Positions 1 through 13,252 are shown, counted from the stretch's first letter. The stretch: 64,000 nucleotides of DNA from Micropterix aruncella (GCA_944548615.1 OX155980.1:39991938-40055937), one strand, 5' to 3'. Translations and numbers: made by a program. The notes: a model not told the origin generated them from the letters alone.

Positions 1-879
<879 letters not shown>

Positions 880-2220
880 GCAACGGCCCGAAAGAAGCCT
901 TCCCCAAAGGACGAGGGCACTGGTAACCAGTAGGGCCCTGCGCCCCCTGGCTACCAGATTTGGATCTTGGATCTATTTTTCCGCCCTCTAGTCTGGTTCT
1001 AGATTTGAAGACGATCTTGCTGCACTAATACTCGCGGTCCTGGCCTCTACCTGCTGTTAGCTGTAAATTTGTCGTAAGCGCGTGGCGCCTTTGCAGCATT
1101 TCACTAGTAATCGGGTGGCCAACAAATCGTTTCTAAGGATAGGTGAGAGACGGTCTACAACTGCCTCAACTGTCTTAGAAAACAGGGAGTTAATAGGCCC
1201 TTGCTGAGTTGGACACGAAGACCCATTCTGTTCAGGGTTGGTCACACTTACGGGTCAACACCTATCCGACGTCCTCCACGCATGAAGTGCGAGCCTGGGT
1301 AGGACTCTGGCCTTATGGTTAGCTTCCCCTGGGAATCAACCTTCTTGCGCTCCTGGACGGTCTGCGCACCGTGCGGCGTAAGCCAATCGACTGTGCACTC
1401 TGCCTAACAGTCCGAGGAGTCTGGAAGCAGTACTGTTTCCTATAGAGCGGGGGTGGTTGCGGACCTTACGGCAACTGCTCTTGAAACGACAATCGGCTAC
1501 CCGATCCTGGGTGAACGGCCGGACAAAGGACGCAGTGGTCCGCGATGGATTCGGTAAACACCGTTTCACCGCTTCGTAAGGGAGAGGACCGCGCAAGCGG
1601 CCTCGAACTCGTAACCAATCGAGAGACTGGAGTAATCTGGTCACAATTGGAAGTAAGGGCGTGAGTGTAGGCCCGCCGGGTAACACTCCTGGCTATCTCG
1701 CGGTTAAGGCGTTGGCCTCTTACGGGCTTGTGGCGTAGCTTGATGGTGGACTGTTGTGTCCTCAAGTCTTCTGCGCTCACTCCAGGGAGATAGAACGACT
1801 TAAAACTTCCTGAGGTGTCGGCTCGCCCGCTGTAGTCCACAACCCTAGTTGTCTTAGAAAACATGGGAGCTAATGGGCCTTGTTTGGCCACTAAGACCCA
1901 GTTGTATAGGGTCGGTTAACACCCATCCGGTGGCATCCACGCAGAAGTGAGAGCCAGGGTAGGACGCATCTTGAGGGCCAGTCTCCCCTAGGAGTCAAAC
2001 TTCGCTACTGGACGGTTTGCGTACCGTGCGGCGTCAGCCAATCTATTGTGCATTCCGACTAACAGCCGGGGGAGTGGAAACAGTAATGTTTCCTATAGAG
2101 CGGAGATAGTTGTTAATTAACCTTATGGCAACTGCTCTTGAAACGACCATTCGGCCACCCGATCCTGTATGAATAAGCCCGGCAACGGATGCCGTGGTCC
2201 GCGATAGATTCGGTTTATAC
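880..2220 (-). repeat. GC-rich long-monomer repeat, block R1 left part
   Basis: GC-rich stretch standing out from the AT-rich surroundings. It is built of roughly 600-770-bp monomers that recur at 3967-5470, 9835-10500, 36735-38770 and 53025-54225. A useful anchor is the core gtccgcgatagattcgg, here near 1535 and 2195. Other conserved stretches concern a cgcgcaagcgacc segment, a cttctgcgctcac segment and a segment close to gactgctcttgaaacgac. Open frames of about 100 codons exist, but they shift between copies, so I treat the repeat as non-coding. The block is continuous with 3967-5470 once the hAT insertion is removed. Confidence 0.8.
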
Positions 2221-2329
2221 CAAGGGTGGCCAACCCGCGGCCCGCGGGCCGCATGCGGCCCGCCGAGTGACAACTTGCGGCCCGCCGACCCTGAGTCGCC
2301 ATAATATTAGGCATAATACTAGGCAAGAA

Positions 2330-3550
2330 ATCGAAGCCTTATTCAGATGGTGAAACGGTTAAAGAATGTTTGGAGAGCGTCATTGAAATTATATGTCCAG
2401 AAAAAAAAGGACTTTTCAAAAATAAGCCTATCTCGTCAAACTATTACTAGACGGTGGACGAAATTGGAAAGCTTATTGAAGACAAATTGAAAACTCGAGC
2501 ATCCGAGTTCATATTTTATGCTCTAGCATTGGATGAAAGTACAGATTTTACAGATACCGCCCAAGTGGCGATTTTTATCAGTTAACAACGTCAGATAACA
2601 ACGGATGGTGCTCCAACAATGGTTGAAAAAAATGAAGGTTTAGTAAAATTGATAGAAACTGAAGCCCGTAAACTGGGTAATAAGTCGATGCTAAATTTTC
2701 ATTGCATTATTCATCAGGAGAATGTATGTGCCAAGTCCCTCCAAATGGACCATGTCATGAATGTGGTCTTCAAAACAGTGAACTTCAGTCGAAGGGGTTG
2801 CATCACCGTCAGTTCCAACAATTTGTCAAGTCTTTGAATTCTGAGCATGATGACGTTACATTTTATGCAGAAGTAAGATGGCTGACTCGTGCTAAAATGT
2901 TGAAACGTGTATTTGATTTGAAACAAGAAATACAATCATTCCATACAAGCAAGTTAAAAACAATCCCAGAGTTTGAAGATAAGGAGTGGGTTTGCGACTT
3001 TGCGTTTTTGGTCGATAGGTATAACAGGCCACCTAAATGACGTTAATACTCGTCTACAAGGGAAAGATCACTTAATTAATGACATGCATGATCTTATTTC
3101 CGCATTTCAAATGAAACTTGGGCTTTGGGAACGACAGCTACAAAAAAAACTTTACTCACTTTCCTACACTGTCAGAGAAACTAGATATCACACAGACGGC
3201 GTCGGATAAATAAGCTTCTTTGATTTCCAAGTTGAACCTCGAATTTCAAACCCGATTTCAAGATTTTGAAAAACATCGTGTACTTTTTTCTGCATTGTGA
3301 TGCACAGTTAAAGGAAAAATTTCATCAGGTTAGCTTAGAAGAGTTCTACAAAACTTATTTGGACAAGGAAAAATATCCGACTATTTACAAACATTCTCTG
3401 GATATGATTTCTCTATTCGGAAATACTTACATGTGTGAACAGCTTTTTAGTCGTATTCATACGATGCTTGATATGATGTGCTTCAGCACATCAAATCCAA
3501 AGAGAGAACCCGAATTACCGATGAGCATTTGGAAAACTGTTTGCGTCTAG
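2330..3550 (+). pseudogene. hAT transposase remnant (GTF2IRD2/ZBED-like)
   Basis: Several frameshifted pieces of one hAT transposase can be read in order. A piece at about 2330-2585 contains KPYSDGETVKECLE and then, in another frame, ALDESTDFTD (first catalytic Asp region). A piece at 2600-2760 contains TDGAPT-like sequence followed by MLNFHCIIHQENVCAKSL. A piece at 2760-2945 contains HHRQFQQFVKSLNSEHDDV and VRWLTRAKMLKRVF. A piece at 3266-3550 contains EEFYKTYL and the C-terminal dimerisation motif SLFGNTYMCEQLFSRIH. The BED zinc finger is absent. Multiple frameshifts make it inactive. The order and motifs match the intact hAT at 23161-25026, but the two sequences are clearly different families. 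Confidence 0.85.
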
Positions 3551-3634
3551 CTACGACCTCAGTTGAGATCGACATTAATGAACTAAGTTCTGCCAAATAA
3601 AGTCAGACGTCACAAAATGTAATTTTCTTATGCG

Positions 3635-3857
<223 letters not shown>

Positions 3858-3966
3858 GATTTGCTTTTAAATTACCAACAAACAGTTGGTTGTGCGGCCG
3901 GGCGGGAAATCTCATTTCAAAAATTTTGCCCGGCCTCTGAAAAGGTTGGCCACCCATGGTTTATAC

Positions 3967-5470
3967 CGTATCACCGCTATGCAAGGGGGCGGACCGTTCA
4001 AGCGACCTTGTTTCTGTAACCAGTCAGGAGCAATGAGGTATCCTGAAGGTTAATTCCAGACGGAGATATCCTTCCAATCTGGTAGTCCGGGGGCGAGGCT
4101 GCCCGTTGTTTTACCTTTCCCGGTGCCTTGCTGTAAGGCTTGGCCTCTGACGGGCTGGTAGCATAACTAGAGAGTAGATTCTTTTTCGTCCCAAGTCTTC
4201 TGCGCTCACCTCACAAGAGATAAAACGATCTAATACCGTTAAAACTTCCTGGGGTGACGGGTTCGCCCGTTGTACTTGACTCTTCTAGTTATCTTAGAAA
4301 ACAGATAGCGACTGGTTTCGTGCAGCTTGGGCCATAATATCAAATGTGTTCTCGGATGGGTTAAGCGCACGACTCAGCTCAGTTAAGCGCGGATGGGTTA
4401 AGCGCGCGACACGGCTCCTATTCAGTAGCCTCCTCGTGTGGAAGACTACCCCAGGTAAGACTCTCGCATCTCAGGCCTCACGGCTGGTGGATCAGTTTTC
4501 CCTATAGGATTGCCTCCCGGCGCTACTGGACGGTTTGCGCAACGTCAGGCGACGCCAATCGGTTGTGCACTCTGACTAATTGCTGAAGGAGTCTGGAGAC
4601 TGGAAATATACTATCTCCTAAGCATCGGCGGTGGATGTTGACCTGTCGTCAACCACTCTTGAAATGACCAAATGGCTACCTGATTCTGAATTCAGAGCCG
4701 GGCAAAAGATGCCATTGGTCCGCGATAAATTTAAACTGAATCACCGCTGAATATACGGCAGCTAGAGGCTGCGCAAGCGACTTCCGACCTGTAACAAGTC
4801 GGGAGGTTGGAGATATCCTGATAATTTCAGACGGGGATATCCTTTCAAAACTGGTAGACAGGGGTCGAGACTGCCCGCTGGGTACCTTTCCCGGTGCCTC
4901 GCCGTAAGGCGTTGGCCTCTGTCGGGTATGTTGGCTTAGCTAGACGGTAGATTTGTATTCGCCTCGAAGTATTCTACGCTCACCTCACGAGAGACAGAAC
5001 GATCACTTAAAACTTCCTGGGGTGACGGGTTCACCTGTTGTAGTCGACACCTACAAGTGTCTTGGGAACAGGCTCCTAATGGTTCCGTACAGCTTGGGTG
5101 GTCTTGGCCAAACTCTCTGTCATCTGGCCTGGCCATATCACCGATCAACTCCTATCTGGTAGCCTCCTCGAAGAGCGGCTTTCCCTGTCAAGAACCCTAT
5201 GGGCTTCTGCCACGGCTCTAATCCTGCAGTCGGAGGCGGTTAAGAACAGAAGGTTGCGGATTCAGGGGGAATATCTTGGTGGAACTGGGCGTTCGTCGAC
5301 CTGACATCTTCAATCCTTGAATCCGTTGGCCACCCGGTTCCGAGTAACCATGGCGGGCAAAGGGTGCTTCGGTCAGCAAAATATTCATACTGATTTTATT
5401 AACCGCTCACTTCAGGTAGAGGCTGCGCAAGCGACCTTGAATTCGTGACCAGAATGGGGGACGGAGAAAT
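3967..5470 (-). repeat. GC-rich long-monomer repeat, block R1 right part
   Basis: Continuation of the macro-repeat beyond the hAT insertion. About two more monomers are visible, with a diverged anchor (ggtccgcgataaatt) near 4715 and a weak one near 5367. The monomers are more diverged from one another than R1 is from the blocks at 36.7 and 53 kb. The repeat fades out just before the GA tract. Confidence 0.75.
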
Positions 5471-5570
5471 CCTAGACGTGTGCCATTCATATATGTGATG
5501 ACGTAGGTTCGACCCGTCGATGTAGAGAACCTAGAAATGCCCTCACGTACAAATGAGTAAAAACATATGA

Positions 5571-5572
<2 letters not shown>

Positions 5573-5635
<63 letters not shown>
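5573..5635. repeat. (GA)n microsatellite
   Basis: About 63 bp of perfect GA dinucleotides. Confidence 0.97.
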
Positions 5636-5636
<1 letters not shown>

Positions 5637-7296
5637 AATACATTGAATAGTATGAGAAAGAATAGCACGCCAATATTCTTTCGCTCAATCGCTCACACCG
5701 GAAAGTACTGGCGGAACTAATACTGGCGGCGATACGTATTGGTATTGAAAAGGTCATTTTTGCGCGCGAAAGCCCTCCCTAGGCCCTTATATATCTATAG
5801 GTTCGACCCCCAAAGATGTATTTTTGACGCGAGCTGTCAAGTGGATCGGACAAGTTTCGGGTTTGCAGCCCTTGTTTTTTTTGCACGTCTATTCGACATT
5901 TTTAGATGGGTACAGCTTCTGTTTATGTATCTTAGGAAGGAAGTAGCAACTTTTGTTTTAAAAGGAAGGGCAAAAAAATCACGATATTAATTTATGAAGA
6001 TTGTTTTTTGTTGAACTGCATTTTTTACATATTGGATATGTCTTTGTATATTTATACGGCCGCCTGCTGGAGTATTTTAAAATTCGTTGATTTCATGTGC
6101 CCGATAGCGTGGAGCAAGCTACATACATTGGGCATATCACGGTAGTATAAATAGTGAAATGTTTAGCGTTGTCACATAGTACAAACTTCAATACTGCGTC
6201 AGTAAATAGTATTATAATCTCTATTAAATAACCGCAAATAGTATATTAAACATAATAATATAATTATCGACCATAACGCATAATGCAAATACGTAAGACC
6301 TAATAAAAATCTTACCTTTTAATCTTTAATTATTTCGCAGTAAGTACTCGTATTTCGATTGGTCTGGGGATTTCCACTTAAATTATGCACTGTAAATTAA
6401 TAAAAACTACTTCTTCGCGAGTTGAGCGCGGAGACGACCGGTTCGCGCTAGCGATTTTACGAGAATTAATAGTCTTGCATGTATATTCATGAAATAATAA
6501 ATGCATTGAAATAATGAGTAGGGCAAATAAATTGAAGAAATCGAAATATTCGATGAAATATTTCTATATAAAATGTAGGTACTTCTATGGACCGTGGTAC
6601 ATATATATTAATGTATATGCGATATCTTGCTTATCAAAAACCTGAAAAAACTATAATGATACGGCGACTCGGCAGCACTGAGCGACGCTATTCATTTTTT
6701 TAACTCCATATGCTTAACAAATGCTATCCTGATAATATAATCATTGCAGATACTTTAATATTTTATTACATATTATAGAATATAATTAGATAATTTAATA
6801 TTTTTATGGTGTAGTATTGACAATGAATAACCCAATTATTAAAATAGAACTACGTGCGCCATCTGTTACAATATTTATGGATTCGTTAGGTAACGTTGAT
6901 GCAGCAGAGCGGTCGCGAAGCGATGATTTCATTTGGTAGTTACGTTATATGCAATGATCCGCTAGAGGGCGTTTATGAAAATCGTATTAATATATTTTAT
7001 GACAGAAAATCCAATTCTCACAATTTGGCTTCGTATGTCAACTTTACAGTTATTGTTAGAATGTAATTTTTTTTTATTACTCTCCATAATAAATATTTTA
7101 TCGGCTTGCGTTCTGGAAAATTACGTCTTGGACACCATCACCGGAATCCATTTTTTTGCAATTTTTAAAGACACATTTTGAAAAAAAAACATGTTATCAA
7201 TAGAAATCAATCGCCTTGTAAATCACTTTGTACAATTAAGATGATTGCACGCAGTGGGTGCAGGTAGCTGCTCTGAATGTTTTTATTACGAGACGG
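5636..7296. other. unassigned AT-rich DNA
   Basis: Searched on both strands for reverse transcriptase, transposase and splice-flanked open frames. Nothing recognised. The open frames of about 60-80 codons here have no family motif. Confidence 0.3.
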
Positions 7297-7300
7297 TTAA

Positions 7301-7878
7301 ACACCAGGTGTGCAATTTAAAATAAAATATAAACATATTTTTAAATTGAACAACATTTATTCCAAAAATAGTCAGATAACATGAAATCGTTATTTTAGGG
7401 TCAGTAATGATTTAAAAAATTTAATCCGTATACCTAAATAAAAAAAAGAAGCAGTACAAGGTAAGACATTTTCCTGGAAGGACAAACCTTTACTTTTGTT
7501 GTGCGCGAGGATAAAGCTTGAAACAATCTCCCAAACCTAATCCACTGTTACCGCAGCAAGCAAGGCAAGAGTAATTAGTCCGTCTGTATTTACCGTCTTT
7601 GGAGCATTGTCAACAAATTGTTCAATGCACTTTTCTATTCTTACTATCTGGTCTTGGCTTTGGGTTACTCATTTTAGGGGCTAAATTGAAACCAACATAA
7701 AATTTTATTTTTACACGCTCCAAAGATAATGTTTTCTTATACCAGTCTTGTCCTGACGGCTGCTTTTTCCATACTGACTGATAATTGCAATTCAATATCA
7801 TTGCACACACTGTATGCAACCGGTCTTTATGGCTCGGAAATGCACTGCACACACGGTGTGCAGTTGGTCTCAAATGGG
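7301..7878 (-). mobile_element. internally deleted piggyBac-like element (boundaries tentative)
   Basis: Bounded by TTAA at 7297-7300 and at 7879-7882, the target site used by piggyBac. On the minus strand the interior ends in a relic of the C-terminal cysteine-rich domain of a piggyBac transposase, followed by AATAAA and a short 3' tail. The two ends share only imperfect related motifs (caccaggtgtgca versus gcacaccgtgtg), so the exact limits are provisional. Most of the transposase has been lost. Confidence 0.5.
7490..7692 (-). pseudogene. piggyBac transposase C-terminal cysteine-rich domain, relic
   Basis: Read on the minus strand, the frame runs MSNPKPRPDSKNRKVH, a stop, TIC, a stop, then QCSKDGKYRRTNYSCLACC and GLGDCFKLY. 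The spacing of Cys pairs followed by C-F-x-x-Y is typical of the zinc-binding C-terminus of piggyBac transposases of the PGBD4-like group. Two in-frame TGA codons (the first at 7622-7624) break it. It is not the same family as the element at 15723-18656. Confidence 0.6.
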
Positions 7879-8050
7879 TTAAACAGAATATCCTTGTGCA
7901 GATATTAGAACTTATCGTTTTGCTAGTATCTTGAGCGTCCACTTAAGAGAAGTCCCACAAGTATGGATGCCAATGGATTATTTTATGTTTTGGGTTAACT
8001 TCAAACTTGAACCCTAAATGATTATTAAAATTGTAAATGGCGTTTGTTAA

Positions 8051-8356
8051 CCCCTTGAGTATGATACGACCAAATCTGGTTCTGAAACAATTATCCGTTG
8101 AGTATGATACGACCAGATCTGGTTCCGCGTTTTTTTCACTTCTTTGACGTTCTCATATTTATTCATAATTATCTAATTGTTTTACAAAATGATATTTCAA
8201 TATTCTATATTCGAAATTTCAATGCAATCATTGTGCAGTTGTTCTTTTTATGATTGGTGTAGTAGTTTCGTAGTTATAGTACTTTAAGGTCGATGTCGCC
8301 GAAAATCCTGCAAAAGAGACAGATGCATCCATGAAAATACCCATTTACTCCAAGGG
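8051..8356. mobile_element. candidate TTAA-flanked MITE
   Basis: A 306-bp segment lies between TTAA at 8047-8050 and TTAA at 8357-8360. The ends read cccttgagta and, inverted, cccttggagta. Near the left end a motif of about 30 bases (gagtatgatacgaccaaatc and relatives) is directly repeated at 8055 and 8097. There is no coding capacity. This fits a non-autonomous piggyBac-type element, but the inverted repeats are short. Confidence 0.45.
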
Positions 8357-8360
8357 TTAA

Positions 8361-8990
8361 GGGTAGTTGGCATCGCTTTAAGGCTACAAATTCTTGGCTC
8401 CTAATAAACTCAATCGAAATTAGACCAACGTCATTCGATATAAAATAACATAATTTTAAACTTTTGCCGATTTTCTCCCCCGTTTCCGATATATTTGCCG
8501 AAAACCGAAAAAAATATTCTTGTGACTTAAGAGGGTTGGAAAGGTACAAGCGTTGGAAATAAGTGTTGCTTAAGAGGGTTGGAAAGGCGACAAATGTAGA
8601 CAGTATTTTACCCCTAGTTTTAAAGAATACTGGAGAATTACGTTATTGAAAAAGTGAACTCTTACAGATAGATAGATTTGTATGCCTCTTCAGTGATCAC
8701 TTGGGATACTGTTCTTCAAATTCAAATTCTTTATTTTACAATATCTTCTATTTTACAAGTTCTATCAAATAAGTACCGGGAATTGTTTACAATACATACG
8801 GTGTTGAGTTTAAAGTTGTTTTACTTACTCTAACGAACAATCCAGTCGTCGATATACTTCTTATGAGCATTATGGTATAATATAATGCATATTTATAAAT
8901 ATAAACAATACGTATTTTCAATTAAAAAAATGTAGATGGGGATCTACATTTGAAGTAGTGTAGATTACAGACTGAGGGTAGTAGATAGTC
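8361..8990. other. unassigned AT-rich DNA
   Basis: No recognised coding or repeat structure. A phrase (taagagggttggaaagg) occurs twice, at about 8527 and 8571. Confidence 0.3.
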
Positions 8991-8999
8991 TAGTAGTAC

Positions 9000-9175
9000 A
9001 GTCTGAGGGTAGGAGTGCCAAGATGCCGAGCCAATCTCGTCCGCCGGGGCTACACCGAGAATGCAATATGCGACTGTGGGATGCTGCAGGTTGAAGACGA
9101 CCTCCTCATATTTAGCACAGTGGTCAACCCCAATCATATACCATGACCTACAAAAGGCGAACGTCACGTTAACGA
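9000..9175 (+). pseudogene. non-LTR retrotransposon C-terminal fragment, copy 1
   Basis: Plus-strand translation gives LRVGVPRCRANLVRRGYTE, then NAICDCG, then LQVEDDLLIFS. This is the CCHC-type tail that follows the RT domain of many jockey/R1-type elements (pattern ...W-G-x-x-x-x-P-x-C-D-C-G...). It is very similar to the copy at 9346-9600 and is followed by the same minisatellite, so the two arose by local duplication. The rest of the ORF is missing. Confidence 0.6.
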
Positions 9176-9182
9176 ATGAACG

Positions 9183-9345
9183 AACACGTATACACATGTA
9201 TACGTTTTACAACACTTACGCACACGTATACAATTTACAACACTTACACAATAGTATACATTTTACAACACTCACGCAAACGTATGCATTTTAAAACACT
9301 TACTCATACGTATACATTTTACAACAAGTACTTTCTCCGTATACC
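9183..9345. repeat. minisatellite in retroelement 3' region
   Basis: About five imperfect copies of a unit of roughly 28 bp built around cgtatacattttacaacac. A sixth piece recurs at 9615-9650 after the second retroelement fragment. The unit appears to belong to the 3' untranslated region of the element. Confidence 0.8.
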
Positions 9346-9600
9346 TACCACCTGGCGTAGTTTAAATGGACTGAGGGTGGGTGAGACAAGATGCCGAGCC
9401 GATCTCGTCCGCTGGGGCTACACAGAGAATCCAATATGTGACTGTTGAACGCCGTAGGATGAAGACTACCTCGTATCCTGCCCGCAGTTGCCAACCATAT
9501 CATGCACCAGGAACTACATACAAGAGGCGAACGACAACGCCATCCAGGCCGCATATTTTTGGAGAGACGTGCCTAGCCTGGCCCGGACACCAGACACTTT
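9346..9600 (+). pseudogene. non-LTR retrotransposon C-terminal fragment, copy 2
   Basis: The frame reads WRSLNGLRVGETRCRADL, then VRWGYTENPICDC, a stop, then DEDYLVSCPQLPT and NDNAIQAAYFW. This is the zinc-knuckle tail of a jockey/R1-like polyprotein with two in-frame stops. It pairs with the fragment at 9000-9175 as a tandem duplicate. Confidence 0.65.
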
Positions 9601-9834
9601 AACGAACGAACGAACAAGTGCACACACGTATACATTTTACAACGCTTACACACGCGTGTTTATTTGTTTATTTATTTTTAGGAAAACCAACAGCTAATTA
9701 TAATTTAACAAAAAGAGGAGTAGGATAACAGAGAGCCAATTAAAGGTTTTCACGTTTAAGTAACGTTGTAGAAATATGTGTGACCTTTCAAATAAAGCTA
9801 TCTATTAAAAATACATAAAAAATATCCAATAATT
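9601..9834. other. probable 3' UTR of the duplicated retroelement
   Basis: Contains the last piece of the minisatellite and an AATAAA at about 9790. No coding signal. Confidence 0.35.
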
Positions 9835-10500
9835 AATGCTATAGAATTGGAGCTAGCTAATGCTAAAGAATTGGAGGAGCGAGGAAGTATTGGAGCTAAT
9901 GGGCCTGTTGGAGTTGACCACGAAGACCCATTCGTTCAGGGTGGGTCATACTCACGGGTCAACACCCATCCGGCGGCCACCACGCAGAAGGGAGAGCCAG
10001 GGTAGGTCTCCCTTAGGATAAACCTTCGGGCGCTCCTGGACGGTTTGCGCACCGTGCGGCGTCAGCCAATCGATTGTGCACTCCGACTAACATCCGGGGA
10101 GTCTGCGAACAGTGATGTTTCCTATGAGTGGGGGTGGTTGCTAACCTTATGGCAACTGCTCTGGAAACGACCATTCGGCTATCCGATCCCGGGTAAATAA
10201 ATCGGGGAAAGGATGCGGTGGTCCACGATAGATTCGGTTTACATTGAATCACCGCTTCATAAGAGAGAGGACCGCGCAAGCGACCTCGATCCTGTAACCA
10301 TACAGGAGGTAGAAGGTATCCTGCAGGTTAATTCCAGACGGAGATGCCTCGCTGTAAGGCGTTGGCCTCTGACGGGCATGTGGCGTTTTCGTCCCAAGTC
10401 TTCTGCGCTCACCTCGCGGGAGACAAAACGAACATTATCGTTAAAACTTCCTGAGGTGACGGGTTCGCCCGTTGTAGTTAACAGCTCTAAATGTCTTTTT
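9835..10500 (-). repeat. GC-rich long-monomer repeat, block R2
   Basis: About one monomer of the same GC-rich repeat as at 880-5470, in the same orientation, with anchor gtccacgatagattcgg near 10220. Abrupt return to AT-rich sequence at about 10500. Confidence 0.75.
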
Positions 10501-11477
10501 TTTAAATTTCAAAATCAAACGACACGCTTGGAATAACGATCCAGAGAAACGTATTCTTTCTATAATGTATTGTGTGTTCCCCCAGGCCAAATGGATTTAT
10601 TAGGTATCCGGAGTTAAAGTATTAATAGACGTGGGATTATGACTCGTGCAGGCGAGTGTTCATGGGTTCAGTAACTCCGCTCGCTGCCTGGACTGTAAGG
10701 AGGCGACGCACGGTAAGTAGGTATTCTTAGATTTTATGACATATATTTTCAGCTGGTCCGTAAAAATCATTCGACAGGCGGAAACGAGGATGAAATTAAT
10801 TTTCGGGTGTTTCCTACAAGTTGTTACAGCTAAGCGATCTAAAATAACATAATATGATATATCGGACGCATCCTCTATGCATAACTGGAAAATTACAGCA
10901 CTGAATTTATATCCTTATTTGTGATAGGCAGCATCTATAGTTGGAATAGCCGCCTACACAATTTTCCGTTGAGAAGAGGTTATTTGGCAGTGCGGTATAC
11001 AGGTTTAGTTTAATCGGTGAACACCAGACGAGTGGATGATTCTACACTTAAAACTAAACCAAAAACATTTTTTTTGACTAGTACTTTGTTATGTTAAGTA
11101 GTTTATATTACATAAAAAGCTTAGTCGAAAAACATTTAAAAGTCTTTTTGATTTCGGCGATTGTTACTGATAAAAAAATACCTGCTGTCAGAAAGTTGCA
11201 CCTAAGAGATGCTTTTCCTCGGTAATAAAGTCCTAAACTTTTTTGTGTAGAATAATGTTCTGTAGGAAAAAACATTATATCCACAACCATAGAGTTTTCT
11301 ATTTTTCTTGATTAGTGTTATGTGCATATTTAGCCACTGAACGTTCACTAATAAAACTAGCCATTTATATCCAAACCTCTTAAATGGGGTAGATAACCCC
11401 AGTCTTATAGAGCAGGTGTGTGCGTATGTAAGGAAGTGTGGGAGAGTGTGCATGTGTGTGTGTGTATCCCCGGTTTT
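10501..11477. other. unassigned DNA
   Basis: No recognised element. A segment at 10586-10712 sits between an acceptor-like tract (ttcccccag) and a perfect GTAAGT donor, but it has stops in all three frames. A GT-rich run lies at 11415-11465. Confidence 0.3.
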
Positions 11478-11880
11478 CATTGTAATATGTTCAGGGTTCA
11501 TCTTTGCATGTTCTCCGTTTCTGTATTCCACCATAACTTCTAAAGGCTTGAACCGATTTAAAAGTGTGTTGAATTGTTAGAATTGTTATGTTATCCCGAG
11601 TGTCAGGTGTCATATCACCTTAACTGTCCAAATATTAAGTAAGTATTTGTCTAAATGTTCAAATATCAAAAAACAATATTAATATATCGTGTTTAGTATC
11701 AAATGAAGGATCTGATTAACTAAATTCCGGAAATATACATGTAGCTAAATGGATTAATATATAAACTACAAATATATCGTAAAAAAACGCAATAAAATAA
11801 ATATGAATACATTAGTTTACGTTCTGTATCTGCAATCGTGTTTTTAATTATTTTAATATATTTACTTGTTTAGTTTTTTA
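11478..11880. repeat. interspersed repeat family B, copy 1
   Basis: Shares long stretches with 27720-28140 and 55110-55492, including ccaccataacttctaaa, gaaccgattta and the downstream phrases about aaatgttcaaat and tctgatta. Non-coding. Class unknown. Copies are diverged and have no clear terminal repeats. Confidence 0.7.
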
Positions 11881-12181
11881 TTGTAAATACACAGAGTTAA
11901 AAACGTTGTTAACAATATTACACATTTACATCTGCGTAAGTTCATAAAATAATAAATAACAAAAATTATAATTTATTATTGTTGTTTATTTTATTTTTAT
12001 TATTTATTAACATATTTTTATTATTTATTCAGAATTATTAAGGTAATAATTGTTAAGATATGTACAATTACATATTATAAAACGCGACGTGTGTCAGTCT
12101 ATTTATGTGTTAATAACTCGAGAACCACTATACTGGTTTGGATCTGGTTTTCCTTATATGTAACTTTTAGCCATAAAACAG

Positions 12182-12462
12182 CCTTTCGCAAATATATTTA
12201 AAGCACTGCTCAAACTGGGCAAACCCCAAATAAGAACAGTGGAATGTCTAATGTCAGGACATATTGTCCTGAACAAACATCTCACAACCATCGGAAGGAA
12301 GAACTATTCTTTTGCAGGTAATGTGGAGACGAAGGTAAGACTTATGTACATATCTTGTGCGAGTATCCCGCTCTTGCCAACTTAAGACTAATACCATTAG
12401 GAGCCCCTTATTCGAATCCGAACGAACTGCTTGCGGCGCTAAACTGTAATTGCAGATGACTA
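12182..12462 (+). pseudogene. retrotransposon RNase H tail plus zinc-knuckle, relic
   Basis: One frame gives ALLKLGKPQIRTVECLMSGH then IVLNKHLTTIGRKNYSF. After a +1 shift it continues CR, a stop, CGDEGKTYVHILCEYPALAN then LRLIPLGAP. The order (end of RNase H, then C-x2-C-x4-H-x4-C) is characteristic of the C-terminus of I/R1-type non-LTR elements. The natural ORF end is the TGA at 12460-12462. The downstream 150 bp, GC-richer and without an ORF, is probably its 3' UTR. It is inactive and lacks everything upstream. Confidence 0.7.
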
Positions 12463-12956
12463 CTCCGCCTTTTCGAGGAGAGTGTACTATTGGGCTAGGA
12501 TCGAGAACTCTCAATACCACCGTGAGCATCCCACAGCCTGGACAACGGACGGCTGAACGCATCTCCTCAAACGCCTTAGCCACTAGGCGGATACTACACC
12601 ATTATCCGCTTCCCTCAGGAGACAAAAAGAAGAAGATGGTGATATGTATCTTGCTTATTTCCATCGGTAATAGGCTATAAGACATCAACATTGGTTGAAT
12701 AATTTCCGACATCTCATACAAAATGTCATACGAAAAAAAGGGGCAACTTTAACATTTCAAAATTGAACATCTCGAGATTTACAGCGTCGGCACACATGTT
12801 TCTATTTAGAAATCGATTCAAGAAAATCGGTGTGTACCATTATCAATTATTGTGTTAATTGGCTCTCGAATTGTAAGCAAAAATAGTTAATTACTTAGTG
12901 GCAAATATGAAACAACTGTAATAAAACTGAAATTTCTAAATGTTCCCTTCAATATG
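12463..12956. other. retroelement 3' UTR then unassigned
   Basis: 12463-12635 has the base composition and position of the 3' UTR of the preceding relic. The rest is AT-rich without recognised structure. Confidence 0.3.
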
Positions 12957-13252
12957 TAAAAAATACGTGTGGCACTCGGGGACTGCCACGGTAAAGCTAT
13001 TGCATAGCATTTTTAACAACTTATGGAATTATAATTATTTATTTATTTTATTTTTTCTGAAATCAGATAACTGCGCTCTATCGGAAAACGTTGAAATTAT
13101 TCCGAATCATTTGCGGCTGCGGAAGCAAATGATTCGGAATAATTTAAACGTCTTCCGATAGATCGCCGCGCACGAATTTTATTCGATAAACCAAAAAAAA
13201 CGGATATTATTTTTTTCTTTGACTATTCGAAAAAAATCGTAGATAAGCAATA
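12957..13252 (-). mobile_element. hairpin MITE family, internally deleted inverted copy
   Basis: Starts with the inverted right end of the family (tacgtgtggcactcgggg), keeps the ~45-bp-arm hairpin and ends at gcaatagcttaa, the inverted left end. About 290 bp between the hairpin flank and the left end are missing compared with full copies. Retention of both termini around an internal deletion is what is expected of a DNA-transposon derivative. Confidence 0.75.

Noticed and set aside
9183..9345. Regularly spaced ~28-bp repeats suggestive of a CRISPR array
   Set aside because: The copies are contiguous and imperfect without spacers, and the genome is eukaryotic.
10586..10712. Segment between a good acceptor-like tract and a perfect GTAAGT donor
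   Set aside because: Stops in all three frames. At most a non-coding exon, and there is no partner exon.
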